Counted from the stretch's first letter, positions 1 to 5,655 are shown. The stretch: DNA of 5,697 nt from Pseudomonas sp. PGPPP3 (GCA_002256055.1 NKIE01000210.1:1-5697), one strand, 5' to 3'. Numbers and translations are program-made. Notes: generated by a model not told the origin, from the sequence alone.

Positions 1-517
1 CCAGGGTCGGCAAGTCGTCCAGGCCCTTGAGGTTGAAGTGATCGAGAAAGGCCTTGGTGGTCGCCAGCATCGCAGGCCGGCCCGGCACATCACGATGGCC
101 AACCACGCGAATCCACTCGCGCTCCTGCAGGGTCTTGATAATCTGGCTGTTGACCGCCACGCCACGGATGTCTTCGATCTCGCCACGGGTGATCGGCTGG
201 CGATAGGCAATCAGTGCCAAGGTTTCCAGCATGGCGCGGGAATAGCGCTGCGGACGATCCTCCCACAACCGCCCAACCCAGGGCGCGTAACGCTCGCGCA
301 CCTGCAGGCGATAGCCGCTGGCAACCTCCTGCAGCTCAAAGGCACGGCCCTCACAGGATTTACCCAACAACGTCAGGGCCTTTTTGAACACCGCCGGCTC
401 CGGCCGCTCGGCCTCCTCGAACAGCTCATAGAAGCGCTCAAGCGACTGCGGTTTGCCCGAGGCAAGCATAAAGGCCTCCAGCAAGGAGGCCAGTTCACGG
501 GGTTCATTCAGGTTCAT
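1..517 (-). CDS. scpB: Segregation and condensation protein B (ScpB), 3' end cut by window edge
   Basis: ScpB is the winged-helix (kite) subunit of the SMC-ScpA-ScpB condensin-like complex. It binds the middle of the ScpA kleisin as a dimer and helps organise and segregate the chromosome on the nucleoid. The first 172 codons are visible and the frame is open to the window edge, so the acidic C-terminal tail typical of pseudomonad ScpB is missing. Family hallmarks are the N-terminal winged helix (about 6-85) and the signature around residues 92-120, including YSRAMLETLALIAYRQPITR and then GEIEDIRGV. A second winged helix continues through VNSQIIKTLQEREWI and the RDVPGRP turn (about 142-148). 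The ATG at 517 is the earliest possible start: an in-frame TGA lies 18 nt upstream and no other start codon intervenes. AAGAG at 529-525 is a modest ribosome site. It follows scpA after 46 bp in the same operon. Family assignment is secure. Confidence 0.96.
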   Translation of the reverse strand, partial: MNLNEPRELASLLEAFMLASGKPQSLERFYELFEEAERPEPAVFKKALTLLGKSCEGRAFELQEVASGYRLQVRERYAPWVGRLWEDRPQRYSRAMLETLALIAYRQPITRGEIEDIRGVAVNSQIIKTLQEREWIRVVGHRDVPGRPAMLATTKAFLDHFNLKGLDDLPTL

Positions 518-563
518 CGTTGCACTCTTGAGTCACGTGCCTGCGGCTGCGCCACCAGGTCAA

Positions 564-1382
564 TTATTCAGCCCGCGCACGGACGTGAATGGGGCCAAAG
601 ATCTCGTTCTGCACCAGTTCCACCAGCTGCTCTTTGATCAGCTCCAGCACAGCCATAAAGGTCACCACTACGCCCAGGCGCCCTTCCTCCGCCAGAAACA
701 ACGCGACAAAGGGCACGAAAGCGCCGCCTTTCAGGCGCTCCAGCACTTCGCTCATGCGTTCACGGGGCGACAGCACTTCGCGGCTGACCTGATGACTCTC
801 GAACATGTCGGCACGCCGCAGTACTTCAGCCATGGACAACAACAACTCTTCCAGACTGACATCCGGCAACAGCTTGCGCGCTTTGGCCTGCGGCGCCTCC
901 AGGCGTGGCACGGTAAGGTCGCGACCGACTCGCGGCAGCTGGTCGATACCTTCGGCAGCAGCCTTGTAGCGTTCGTATTCCTGCAGCCGACGGATCAGTT
1001 CGGCACGCGGGTCGTCTTCCTCGTCTTCGATTTCCGCCGAGCGCGGCAACAGCATGCGCGACTTGATCTCGGCCAGCATGGCAGCCATCACCAAGTACTC
1101 GGCGGCCAGTTCCAGGCGCACCGACTGCATCAGCTCGACATAACCCATGTACTGGCGGGTGATCTCGGCCACCGGAATGTCCAACACATCGATGTTCTGC
1201 TTGCGGATCAGGTACAGCAGCAGGTCCAGCGGTCCCTCGAAGGCTTCGAGAAACACCTCCAGAGCATCCGGCGGGATATACAAATCCAGCGGCATCTCGG
1301 TGACGGCCTGGCCGTACACCAGGGCAAACGGCAACTCCTGCTGAGCGCTGGCCGGATCAACCGCAACCGTGGCGTCGCTCAT
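564..1382 (-). CDS. scpA: Segregation and condensation protein A (ScpA), kleisin subunit
   Basis: ScpA is the kleisin that bridges the two SMC heads and recruits ScpB, closing the ring that compacts and separates sister chromosomes. The product is 272 residues, normal for pseudomonad ScpA. Residues 1-30 are a poorly conserved leader. The SMC-neck-binding N-terminal domain starts with FEGPLDLLLYLIRKQNIDVL (about 48-67) and runs through EITRQYMGYVE and the long helix EYLVMAAMLAEIKSRMLL. A charged linker (EIEDEEDDPRAE) leads to the ScpB-binding middle. The C-terminal winged helix occupies roughly 190-272 (RMSEVLERLKGGAFVPF to IHVRARAE). The start is the ATG at 1382-1380, which overlaps the stop of yciO by one base (TGATG). 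An upstream ATG at 1418 would add 12 residues inside yciO but does not fit the homologues. No clear Shine-Dalgarno is visible, so translation probably depends on coupling to yciO. Confidence 0.96.
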   Translation of the reverse strand: MSDATVAVDPASAQQELPFALVYGQAVTEMPLDLYIPPDALEVFLEAFEGPLDLLLYLIRKQNIDVLDIPVAEITRQYMGYVELMQSVRLELAAEYLVMAAMLAEIKSRMLLPRSAEIEDEEDDPRAELIRRLQEYERYKAAAEGIDQLPRVGRDLTVPRLEAPQAKARKLLPDVSLEELLLSMAEVLRRADMFESHQVSREVLSPRERMSEVLERLKGGAFVPFVALFLAEEGRLGVVVTFMAVLELIKEQLVELVQNEIFGPIHVRARAE

Positions 1383-2011
1383 CAGGCTTGCGCCGCGAAC
1401 GGTGCTGGGTCGCCACAACCGACGCGAATCACTTCTGGCTCATCGCCGGCCAGGTTGATCACCGTCGAAGCTTCCAGGCCGCCAAAGCCACCATCGATGA
1501 TCAAGTCCACATGGTGCTCGAGCACCTGGCGCATTTCGTACGGATCACTTAACGGCTCGGCGTCACCGGGCATGATCAGGCTGACGCTCATCAATGGCTC
1601 GCCCAGTTGCTCCAGCAGCGCCATGGCGATCGGATGACTCGGCACGCGCAAACCGATGGTGCGCCGCTTTGGGTGCATCAGCATGCGCGGCACTTCGCGG
1701 GTGGCATTCAGAATAAAGGTGTATGGGCCCGGCGTATGGGCCTTGAGCAGGCGAAAGGCGCCCGTATCGACCTTGGCGAACAGACCCAACTGCGACAGGT
1801 CGCTGCACACCAGGGTGAAGTTGTGTTTGTCGTCCAGCTGGCGCAAGCGGCGAATGCGCTCGACCGCAGACTTGTCGCCGATGTGGCAACCAACGGCATA
1901 GGAAGAATCCGTGGGGTAAACCACCACGCCGCCGCTCCTTATGATTTCCACTGCCTGCTTGATCAGGCGCGCCTGCGGATTTTCCGGATGGATCTGGAAA
2001 AATTGGCTCAC
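1382..2011 (-). CDS. yciO: YciO family protein (Sua5/YciO/YrdC domain, TsaC-like)
   Basis: This is a 209-residue single-domain member of the Sua5/YciO/YrdC superfamily. Relatives TsaC/Sua5 make L-threonylcarbamoyladenylate for tRNA t6A37 synthesis. YciO itself is a separate branch whose cellular role is not settled, so I would not label it as the t6A enzyme. Visible hallmarks are SQFFQIHPENPQARLIKQAV at the start, the nucleotide/threonine-pocket motif YPTDSSYAVGC (32-42), RRLRQLDDKHNFTLVC (54-69), HTPGPYTFIL (92-101), the basic motif KRRTIGLRVPSHPIA (115-129) and DLIIDGG (169-175). The GTG at 2011 is chosen because E. coli YciO begins MSQFF at the same point and AGAGG lies 8 nt upstream. An in-frame ATG at 2050 would overlap rnm and has no ribosome site. 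It lies 13 bp after rnm and overlaps scpA by 1 bp, so it belongs to the operon. Confidence 0.93.
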   Translation of the reverse strand: MSQFFQIHPENPQARLIKQAVEIIRSGGVVVYPTDSSYAVGCHIGDKSAVERIRRLRQLDDKHNFTLVCSDLSQLGLFAKVDTGAFRLLKAHTPGPYTFILNATREVPRMLMHPKRRTIGLRVPSHPIAMALLEQLGEPLMSVSLIMPGDAEPLSDPYEMRQVLEHHVDLIIDGGFGGLEASTVINLAGDEPEVIRVGCGDPAPFAAQA

Positions 2012-2019
2012 GTCAGTTG

Positions 2020-2024
2020 CCTCT
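2020..2024 (-). promoter_or_regulatory. Ribosome binding site that sets the yciO GTG start
   Basis: AGAGG begins immediately after the rnm stop codon (TGA at 2027-2025) and stands 8 nt before GTG at 2011. This placement favours the GTG over the ATG at 2050 and suggests that ribosomes ending rnm re-initiate on yciO. Confidence 0.7.
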
Positions 2025-2888
2025 TCAGCATGCAGGTGATGAATAGTCATGATCGAACCGAGCCCACAAGGGCGACAGATCTTCGGGAAGCGGGCGGTGC
2101 AGACCCAGTTCAGACCAGTCGCCGGGGGCATGGAAATCGCTGCCGACACTGGCCAACAAGGCAAATTCGCGAGCCAGAATGGCCAACCCGCCGACCTGTT
2201 CGGCAGGCTGCATGCCATTCACCACTTCCAGGGCCTGGCCACCGGCCTGACAGTATTCCGCGATCAGGCGGCGGCGCTTACTGCGCGTAAAGTCGTACTG
2301 CCAGGGATGCGCCAGACTGACCCAGGCGCCCGCTTCGCGCAGGGTGCCGACTGCTTGCTCCAGGGTCGGCCAGTGCTGTTTGACGTCGCCGAGCTTGCCC
2401 GACCCCAACCACTTGCGAAACGCCTCGGCACGATCCCGGACAAAACCTGCACGCACCATAAACTCGGCAAAGTGCGGGCGGGCCGGCGCGTTGCCGCTGT
2501 CGCCGAGCTCCTGCTGCACCGCGCGGGCGCCGTCCAACGCACCAGGCATGCCTTTGGCTGACAGGCGTTGGCTGATTTCCTCGGCACGCAGCCAGCGGCC
2601 GTCACGCAACTCACTGATCGACTGCACTAGCGCGGGCGCATCGGCGGCAAAGCCGTAGCCCAGCACATGAATGGTCGCCCCGCCCCAGGTACAGGACAGC
2701 TCCACGCCATTAATAAAGTGCATATCCAGCACCTGGGCCGCCGCGCGGGCTTCATCCAGGCCTTCAAGGGTGTCGTGATCGGTCAGGGCCAGCATCTGCA
2801 CCCCGTTTTCATGGGCGCGCGCCACCACTGCCGCCGGCGCTAGGGCGCCGTCGGAAGCAGTGCTGTGGCAGTGCAGATCGACGTTCAT
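2025..2888 (-). CDS. rnm: PHP-domain phosphoesterase, RNase AM / 3',5'-nucleotide bisphosphate phosphatase type (YciV/TrpH family)
   Basis: A 287-residue PHP-family metal-dependent phosphoesterase. The E. coli relative (YciV/TrpH, RNase AM) trims 5' ends of structured RNA and short RNAs, and a characterised homologue hydrolyses 3',5'-nucleotide bisphosphates. All expected metal ligands are present: DLHCHSTASDG (H6, H8, D13), ALTDHDT (H38), GVELS (E63), H74 in TIHVLG, SLAHP (H194) and GSDFH (D251, H253). An insertion of about 80-185 containing ARPHFAEFMV is typical of this subfamily. Length is normal, and the protein is presumably cytosolic. It is the first gene of the minus-strand operon with yciO, scpA and scpB. 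The start ATG at 2888 matches the family start (MNVDLHCHS); its ribosome site is weak (GAAAG only). The exact physiological substrate here is inferred from relatives. Confidence 0.92.
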   Translation of the reverse strand: MNVDLHCHSTASDGALAPAAVVARAHENGVQMLALTDHDTLEGLDEARAAAQVLDMHFINGVELSCTWGGATIHVLGYGFAADAPALVQSISELRDGRWLRAEEISQRLSAKGMPGALDGARAVQQELGDSGNAPARPHFAEFMVRAGFVRDRAEAFRKWLGSGKLGDVKQHWPTLEQAVGTLREAGAWVSLAHPWQYDFTRSKRRRLIAEYCQAGGQALEVVNGMQPAEQVGGLAILAREFALLASVGSDFHAPGDWSELGLHRPLPEDLSPLWARFDHDYSSPAC

Positions 2889-2953
2889 CAGGCTACTTTC
2901 GCTATGTTTGATGTTTGTTATTATGCCGTCACATCCTCCTCCTGGCTGCTGCC
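2889..2953. promoter_or_regulatory. Divergent promoter region between rnm and yciB
   Basis: These 65 bp separate two divergent starts. An AT-rich core stands out from the GC-rich surroundings. On the plus strand TATTAT at 2919-2924 preceded by TG at 2916-2917 fits an extended -10 element; no good -35 is seen. On the minus strand CATAAT at 2925-2920 fits a -10 for the rnm operon, again without a convincing -35. The two elements overlap, so RNA polymerase binding may be mutually exclusive. These are calls by eye; no transcript data support them. Confidence 0.45.
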
Positions 2954-3556
2954 GTGAAACAATTCATCGATTTCATTCCGCTTCTGCTGTTTTTCATCGT
3001 TTTCAAGCTTGATCCCCGCACGATCGAATTCGCTGGCCAGAGCATCGAACTGGGCGGCATTTTCAGCGCCACCGGCGTGCTGATCGCCAGCTCAGTCGTG
3101 GTTTACGGCACCCTGTTCGCCGTGCAAAAACGCCTGGAGAAAGGCCAATGGCTGACCCTGGCGGCCTGCTTGCTGTTCGGCGGCATGACCCTGGCGTTCC
3201 ACAGCGAAACCTTCCTGAAATGGAAAGCCCCGGTGGTTAACTGGCTGTTTGCCTTGGGTTTTGCCGGCAGCCACTGGATCGGCGACAAACTGCTGATCCA
3301 GCGCATGATGGGCCATGCCATCAGCCTGCCGGCGCCGGTGTGGCGCAATTTGAACCTGGCCTGGATCGCTTTCTTCTTGATTGCCGGTAGCGCCAACCTC
3401 TTTGTCGCTTTTACCTTCCAGAGCATCTGGGTCGACTTCAAAGTGTTCGGCAGCCTGGGCATGACCCTGCTGTTCCTGGTGGGCCAGGGTATTTACCTGT
3501 CGCGCCACCTGCATGATGAACAACCGGCCAATGGGCCTACCGACTCCAAGGACTGA
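2954..3556 (+). CDS. yciB: Inner-membrane septation protein A (YciB / IspZ family)
   Basis: A 200-residue polytopic inner-membrane protein. YciB/IspA-type proteins affect septation in Shigella and contact elongasome/divisome components and envelope homeostasis in E. coli; the molecular activity is unknown. Signature stretches are [19 protein letters not shown] (2-20), [17 protein letters not shown] (81-97), [30 protein letters not shown] and [11 protein letters not shown] near the end. Hydrophobic segments lie at about 3-18, 35-56, 68-83, 94-112, 132-154 and 163-184. The start is GTG at 2954, because homologues begin [13 protein letters not shown] at 2915 would add 13 unsupported residues. 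No Shine-Dalgarno is visible before the GTG; the leader is pyrimidine-rich. yciI follows after one base, so they are co-transcribed. Confidence 0.94.
   Translation: MKQFIDFIPLLLFFIVFKLDPRTIEFAGQSIELGGIFSATGVLIASSVVVYGTLFAVQKRLEKGQWLTLAACLLFGGMTLAFHSETFLKWKAPVVNWLFALGFAGSHWIGDKLLIQRMMGHAISLPAPVWRNLNLAWIAFFLIAGSANLFVAFTFQSIWVDFKVFGSLGMTLLFLVGQGIYLSRHLHDEQPANGPTDSKD
3548..3552 (+). promoter_or_regulatory. Ribosome binding site of yciI inside the yciB 3' end
   Basis: AAGGA lies in the last codons of yciB, 5 nt before the ATG at 3558. It decides the yciI start over an upstream in-frame ATG at 3513 and points to translational coupling across the single-base gap. Confidence 0.7.
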
Positions 3557-3557
3557 C

Positions 3558-3857
3558 ATGCTCTACGCCATCATCGCCACTGACATCGCCAACTCACTCG
3601 ACCAGCGCCTGGCCGCACGCCCGGCTCACTTGGCCCGGCTGACCCAATTGCAGAGCGAAGGCCGCCTGGTACTGGCCGGCCCGCACCCGGCCATCGACAG
3701 CAACGACCCCGGCCCCGCTGGTTTCAGCGGCAGCCTGATCGTGGCCGAGTTCGACTCCCTCAGCGCCGCGCAGAGCTGGGCCGATGCCGACCCCTACCGT
3801 GCCGCTGGCGTGTATGCCAACGTGCTGGTGAAACCGTTCAAGCAAGTCTTGCCCTGA
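3558..3857 (+). CDS. yciI: YciI family protein
   Basis: A 99-residue protein that matches E. coli YciI almost end to end. It has the dimeric alpha-beta ferredoxin-like fold of the YciI/YCII superfamily. Relatives include dechlorinating enzymes and proposed peroxidase-like or lyase activities, but the substrate of YciI itself is not established. Visible conserved blocks are LYAIIATD at the N-terminus, RPAHLARL (21-28) with the conserved His24 thought to be at the active site, [18 protein letters not shown] (35-52), [10 protein letters not shown] and the [14 protein letters not shown] block ending VKPFKQV. The protein is cytosolic, with no signal peptide. It lies one base after yciB, and the pair is conserved as neighbours in gammaproteobacteria. 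It is followed by a 60-bp gap before the envelope-stress genes, so it may end its own transcription unit. Confidence 0.93.
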   Translation: MLYAIIATDIANSLDQRLAARPAHLARLTQLQSEGRLVLAGPHPAIDSNDPGPAGFSGSLIVAEFDSLSAAQSWADADPYRAAGVYANVLVKPFKQVLP

Positions 3858-3863
3858 GGCAAG
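3848..3863 (+). other. Small perfect hairpin over the yciI stop codon
   Basis: CTTGCC (3848-3853) and GGCAAG (3858-3863) form a perfect 6-bp stem with the 4-nt loop CTGA, which contains the yciI stop codon TGA. No run of T follows, so it is not a standard rho-independent terminator. It could protect the mRNA 3' end or be chance. Confidence 0.35.
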
Positions 3864-3917
3864 GCGCTGCCCGTCCCGCTAACCACAAGAATAATAATTC
3901 AGGAAATCGGAGTTCCC
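3864..3917 (+). promoter_or_regulatory. Possible promoter and ribosome site upstream of the coiled-coil/cpxR genes
   Basis: After a GC-rich start, the stretch 3888-3900 becomes AT-rich (AATAAT at 3890-3895 could be a -10), but no convincing -35 is seen. GGAG at 3909-3912 stands 5 nt before the ATG at 3918 and is a good ribosome site. No GTAAA pair is present here, so I see no CpxR-box-like autoregulation at this point. Confidence 0.3.
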
Positions 3918-4337
3918 ATGCGCCTCAGCCAGCTTGCTCTTATCGTCAGCTTCAGTGTGTTTGCTCAGGCCACCCTGGCCGAACAAACGCCCGCTCCGGT
4001 CATCACCAGCGTGGTCAACGCCGAGGTGCGCGCCATGAATGCCCAGCTTGATCAGCTGGAACAGCGCTTGGCCGAGAGCGAGCGCCTGCGTGAGGAACTC
4101 AGCGCACAACTGGAAGGCAGCCAGGCCGAGCAGGAAAACGCCCAGCTCGCGCGCCTGCGCCAGGACAACCAGCGCCTCAAGCTGCAACTCAAGGCCGCCC
4201 AGGCACAACAACCCCAACGTTTCCTCGGCGAACAGCAGCAATGGTTTGCCGTCGGCGGCGCGGTGGCTATCTTCGGTTTTATTCTCGGCATGCTCGCCCG
4301 CGGCAAACGCCGGTCTCGGCGCGAATGGTCCAACTGA
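3918..4337 (+). CDS. Exported coiled-coil protein with C-terminal membrane anchor (resembles an SH3-less YgiM-type protein)
   Basis: I do not recognise a named gene. The 139-residue product has a signal peptide (1-21, likely cut at ATLA|EQ). Residues about 36-98 are rich in Glu, Gln, Leu and Arg and form a heptad-like coiled coil (LDQLEQRLAESERLREEL, then LRQDNQRLKLQLKAAQ). A single hydrophobic segment spans about 109-127 (WFAVGGAVAIFGFILGMLA), followed by a basic tail ending REWSN. Expected topology is a periplasmic coiled coil anchored in the inner membrane with a short cytosolic tail. Coiled coil, glycine-rich membrane helix and basic tail recall the C-terminal half of YgiM/TIGR04211 proteins, but the N-terminal SH3 domain is absent. 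That likeness is my inference. The cpxR start is 7 bp downstream, so the two are very probably co-expressed and a role in envelope stress is plausible. Confidence 0.8.
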   Translation: MRLSQLALIVSFSVFAQATLAEQTPAPVITSVVNAEVRAMNAQLDQLEQRLAESERLREELSAQLEGSQAEQENAQLARLRQDNQRLKLQLKAAQAQQPQRFLGEQQQWFAVGGAVAIFGFILGMLARGKRRSRREWSN

Positions 4338-4344
4338 GCACCCT

Positions 4345-5022
4345 ATGAGCGAACTGCTGCTGATCGATGACGACACCGAACTATGCGACCTGCTCAGCCG
4401 CTGGCTGAGCCAGGAAGGTTTTCAGGTCAGTGCCTGCCACGATGCCCATAGCGCCCGCGCCCTATTGGTCCAGAGCAGTCCGGACGCAGTGATTCTGGAC
4501 GTCATGCTGCCCGACGGCAGCGGCCTTGACCTGCTCAAGCACCTGCGTCGCGAGCATCCGGAGCTGCCAGTACTGATGCTTTCTGCTCGTGGCGAGCCAC
4601 TGGACCGTATCCTCGGCCTGGAGTTGGGCGCAGATGACTACCTAGCAAAACCCTGCGACCCCCGTGAGCTCACCGCACGCCTGCGTGCCGTGCTGCGCCG
4701 CAGCCTGCCGCCAGCCACGGTCAGCCAGCTGCAACTCGGCGACCTCAGCTACAGCCAAGCCCGCGGCGTGGTTAGTCTCGGCGAGCAGGAAATCAGCCTG
4801 ACCCTGTCGGAAAGCCGCATTCTCGAAGCCCTGCTGCAGCAACCCGGCGAGCCGGTGGACAAGCAAGCCCTGGCGCAACTGGCCCTGGGCCGCAAGCTGA
4901 CCCTCTATGACCGCAGCCTGGACATGCACGTCAGCAACCTGCGCAAGAAGCTCGGCCCTCACGACGACGGCCGCCCACGCATCGTCGCCCTGCGCAGCCG
5001 CGGCTATTACTACAGCCTGTGA
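4345..5022 (+). CDS. cpxR: CpxR-family two-component response regulator
   Basis: A 225-residue OmpR/PhoB-type response regulator. The receiver domain (about 3-118) has the acidic pair D9/D10, phospho-acceptor D52 in VILDVMLPDGSG, S80 in LMLSARG, Y99 and K102 in GADDYLAKP. The C-terminal winged-helix DNA-binding domain (about 129-224) contains LTLSESRILEALL, the ALGRKLTLYDRSLDMHVSNL block and RSRGYYYSL at the end. The segments ARGEPLDRILGLELGADDYL and LTLYDRSLDMHVSNLRKKL match E. coli CpxR closely, which separates it from other OmpR-type regulators. CpxR is phosphorylated by the CpxA/CpxS kinase upon envelope stress and activates periplasmic folding factors; in Pseudomonas it has also been linked to efflux pump expression. 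The start ATG gives the family N-terminus MSELLLIDDD. Its ribosome site is weak (TGAG), consistent with coupling to the gene 7 bp upstream. A Spy/CpxP-like target and a probable kinase gene follow. Confidence 0.93.
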   Translation: MSELLLIDDDTELCDLLSRWLSQEGFQVSACHDAHSARALLVQSSPDAVILDVMLPDGSGLDLLKHLRREHPELPVLMLSARGEPLDRILGLELGADDYLAKPCDPRELTARLRAVLRRSLPPATVSQLQLGDLSYSQARGVVSLGEQEISLTLSESRILEALLQQPGEPVDKQALAQLALGRKLTLYDRSLDMHVSNLRKKLGPHDDGRPRIVALRSRGYYYSL

Positions 5023-5043
5023 ACCGCGGGTTTAACCGCCGTC

Positions 5044-5059
5044 TTTACCCAGCCTTTAC
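5044..5059 (-). promoter_or_regulatory. Candidate CpxR box
   Basis: TTTAC at 5044-5048 and again at 5055-5059 reads on the minus strand as GTAAA-N6-GTAAA, an 11-bp (one helical turn) direct repeat. The CpxR consensus known from E. coli is a tandem GTAAA with about 5 bp between. It lies 22 bp after cpxR and 7 bp before a possible -35 of the Spy/CpxP-like gene, a suitable place for an activator. A weaker third half-site, TTTAA, is at 5031-5035. Confidence 0.6.
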
Positions 5060-5065
5060 GCTTGC

Positions 5066-5095
5066 CTGACCGCCCCTGACCTTGCGCTCTTTAAA
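5066..5095 (+). promoter_or_regulatory. Possible sigma-70 type promoter of the Spy/CpxP-like gene
   Basis: CTGACC (5066-5071) and TTTAAA (5090-5095), 18 bp apart, are imperfect -35 and -10 elements, as expected for a promoter needing an activator. The candidate CpxR box is immediately upstream. The leader to the ATG at 5142 would be about 40 nt. Confidence 0.4.
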
Positions 5096-5141
5096 CTGGC
5101 CACATCCGGTAACCCGCCGGGATCGAGATGAGGACACGACC

Positions 5142-5564
5142 ATGCGCAAGACCCTGATCGCCCTGCTATTCGCAGCCACCCTGCCAGCCGTTGCCCTGGC
5201 CATGCCCGAAGATGGCAAGCGCCACGGCGGCGAGCACGGCAGCCAGCACGGTGCCCAGATGTTTAAAGAGCTGGACCTGAGCAAGGAGCAGCGCCAAAGC
5301 ATCGGCAAGCTGATGCGCGAGCAAATGGACAGCCACCGCGACATTACCCAGCGCTACATGGACAAACTTCCGGCGGCCGAACAGAAAGCCATGCAGGACG
5401 AACTGAAAGCAGCCAAAACCAAGAACGAGCAAGCCATCCGCGCCCTGCTTAAACCAGAACAGCAAAAAAACTACGACGCCGCCCTGCAGAAAATGGCTGA
5501 GCGCCACGCCGAAATGGCTGAATTCCAAGCCTGGAAAGCCCAGCGCGCAGAAAAAGCCGAATAA
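5142..5564 (+). CDS. Spy/CpxP family periplasmic protein (LTxxQ motif)
   Basis: A 140-residue exported protein. Residues 1-20 are a signal peptide (MRKTLIALLF core, cut after VALA). The mature N-terminus has three spaced histidines (H28, H32, H36) in a Gly/Lys-rich stretch. Then come two copies of the family motif, LSKEQ at 46-50 and the variant LKPEQ at 103-107, in an all-helical charged region. The C-terminus is Ala/Glu/Lys-rich. Family members form cradle-shaped helical dimers; Spy is an ATP-independent chaperone and CpxP inhibits the CpxA sensor. There is no cysteine. The ATG at 5142 is chosen because it gives the signal peptide and follows TGAGGA (5129-5134) by 7 nt; an upstream in-frame start at 5082 would spoil the leader. 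Standing between cpxR and a probable kinase gene, behind a candidate CpxR box, it is likely a Cpx target and possibly a feedback partner. Spy-like and CpxP-like roles cannot be told apart from sequence. Confidence 0.88.
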   Translation: MRKTLIALLFAATLPAVALAMPEDGKRHGGEHGSQHGAQMFKELDLSKEQRQSIGKLMREQMDSHRDITQRYMDKLPAAEQKAMQDELKAAKTKNEQAIRALLKPEQQKNYDAALQKMAERHAEMAEFQAWKAQRAEKAE

Positions 5565-5575
5565 TGGCCTAAGGT

Positions 5576-5620
5576 CGACGGCCGTTTGGCAACAGACCCT
5601 AACGCCCAAACGACCCGTCG
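5576..5620 (+). other. Long alternative stem competing with the downstream terminator (possible antiterminator)
   Basis: CGACGG (5576-5581) pairs perfectly with CCGTCG (5615-5620), and CGTTTGG (5583-5589) with CCAAACG (5606-5612). Together this is 13 bp with a small 1x2 internal loop and a 16-nt apical loop. The 3' arm contains 5614-5620, exactly the left arm of the terminator, so both structures cannot form at once. Confidence 0.5.
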
Positions 5621-5642
5621 CCCCAATGGGCCGGCGGGTTTT
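5613..5642 (+). terminator. Rho-independent terminator between the Spy/CpxP-like gene and the kinase gene
   Basis: 5613-5620 pairs with 5632-5639 (8 bp including one G-T pair). A bulged C at 5631, three more C-G pairs (5621-5623 with 5628-5630) and a 4-nt loop complete the hairpin. TTTT follows at 5639-5642. The short T run suggests partial read-through into the kinase gene, which begins 18 nt later. Confidence 0.7.
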
Positions 5643-5650
5643 GTCGATTG

Positions 5651-5655
5651 AGGAG
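5651..5655 (+). promoter_or_regulatory. Ribosome binding site of the sensor kinase gene
   Basis: AGGAG ends 5 nt before GTG at 5661 and supports that codon as the start of the cut-off gene. Confidence 0.65.

Noticed and set aside
467..469. Internal ATG of scpB with GGAGG 5 nt upstream
   Set aside because: The ribosome-site match is good, but starting here would remove the conserved MNLNEPRELASLLEAF beginning of pseudomonad ScpB. The motif is probably chance within a Leu-Glu-Ala coding stretch.
1416..1418. ATG as an alternative scpA start, adding 12 residues
   Set aside because: The extra residues lie inside the yciO coding end and do not fit ScpA; the ATG at 1382 overlapping the stop is the usual coupled start.
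453..1637. 394-residue open frame on the plus strand opposite scpA and yciO
   Set aside because: It lies entirely antisense to well-recognised genes, has a low-complexity His/Gln/Arg-rich translation and no ribosome site or domain. Such shadows are common in high-GC DNA.
2048..2050. ATG as an alternative yciO start
   Set aside because: It would add 13 residues with no match in YciO, overlap rnm by 26 bp, and has no ribosome site, unlike GTG at 2011.
1607..2290. Plus-strand 227-residue open frame opposite yciO and rnm
   Set aside because: Antisense shadow of two conserved genes with no recognisable family or start signal.
2915..2953. TTG-started 13-residue extension of yciB
   Set aside because: Homologues begin at KQFIDFIP, and the TTG overlaps the putative -10 element.
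3513..3557. Upstream in-frame start for yciI
   Set aside because: It adds 15 residues inside yciB unlike YciI; AAGGA at the right distance supports ATG 3558.
5021..5040. Short inverted repeats after the cpxR stop (GCGG/CCGC and AACC/GGTT) as a terminator
   Set aside because: Stems are only about 4 bp and no T run follows, so there is no support for a terminator of cpxR.
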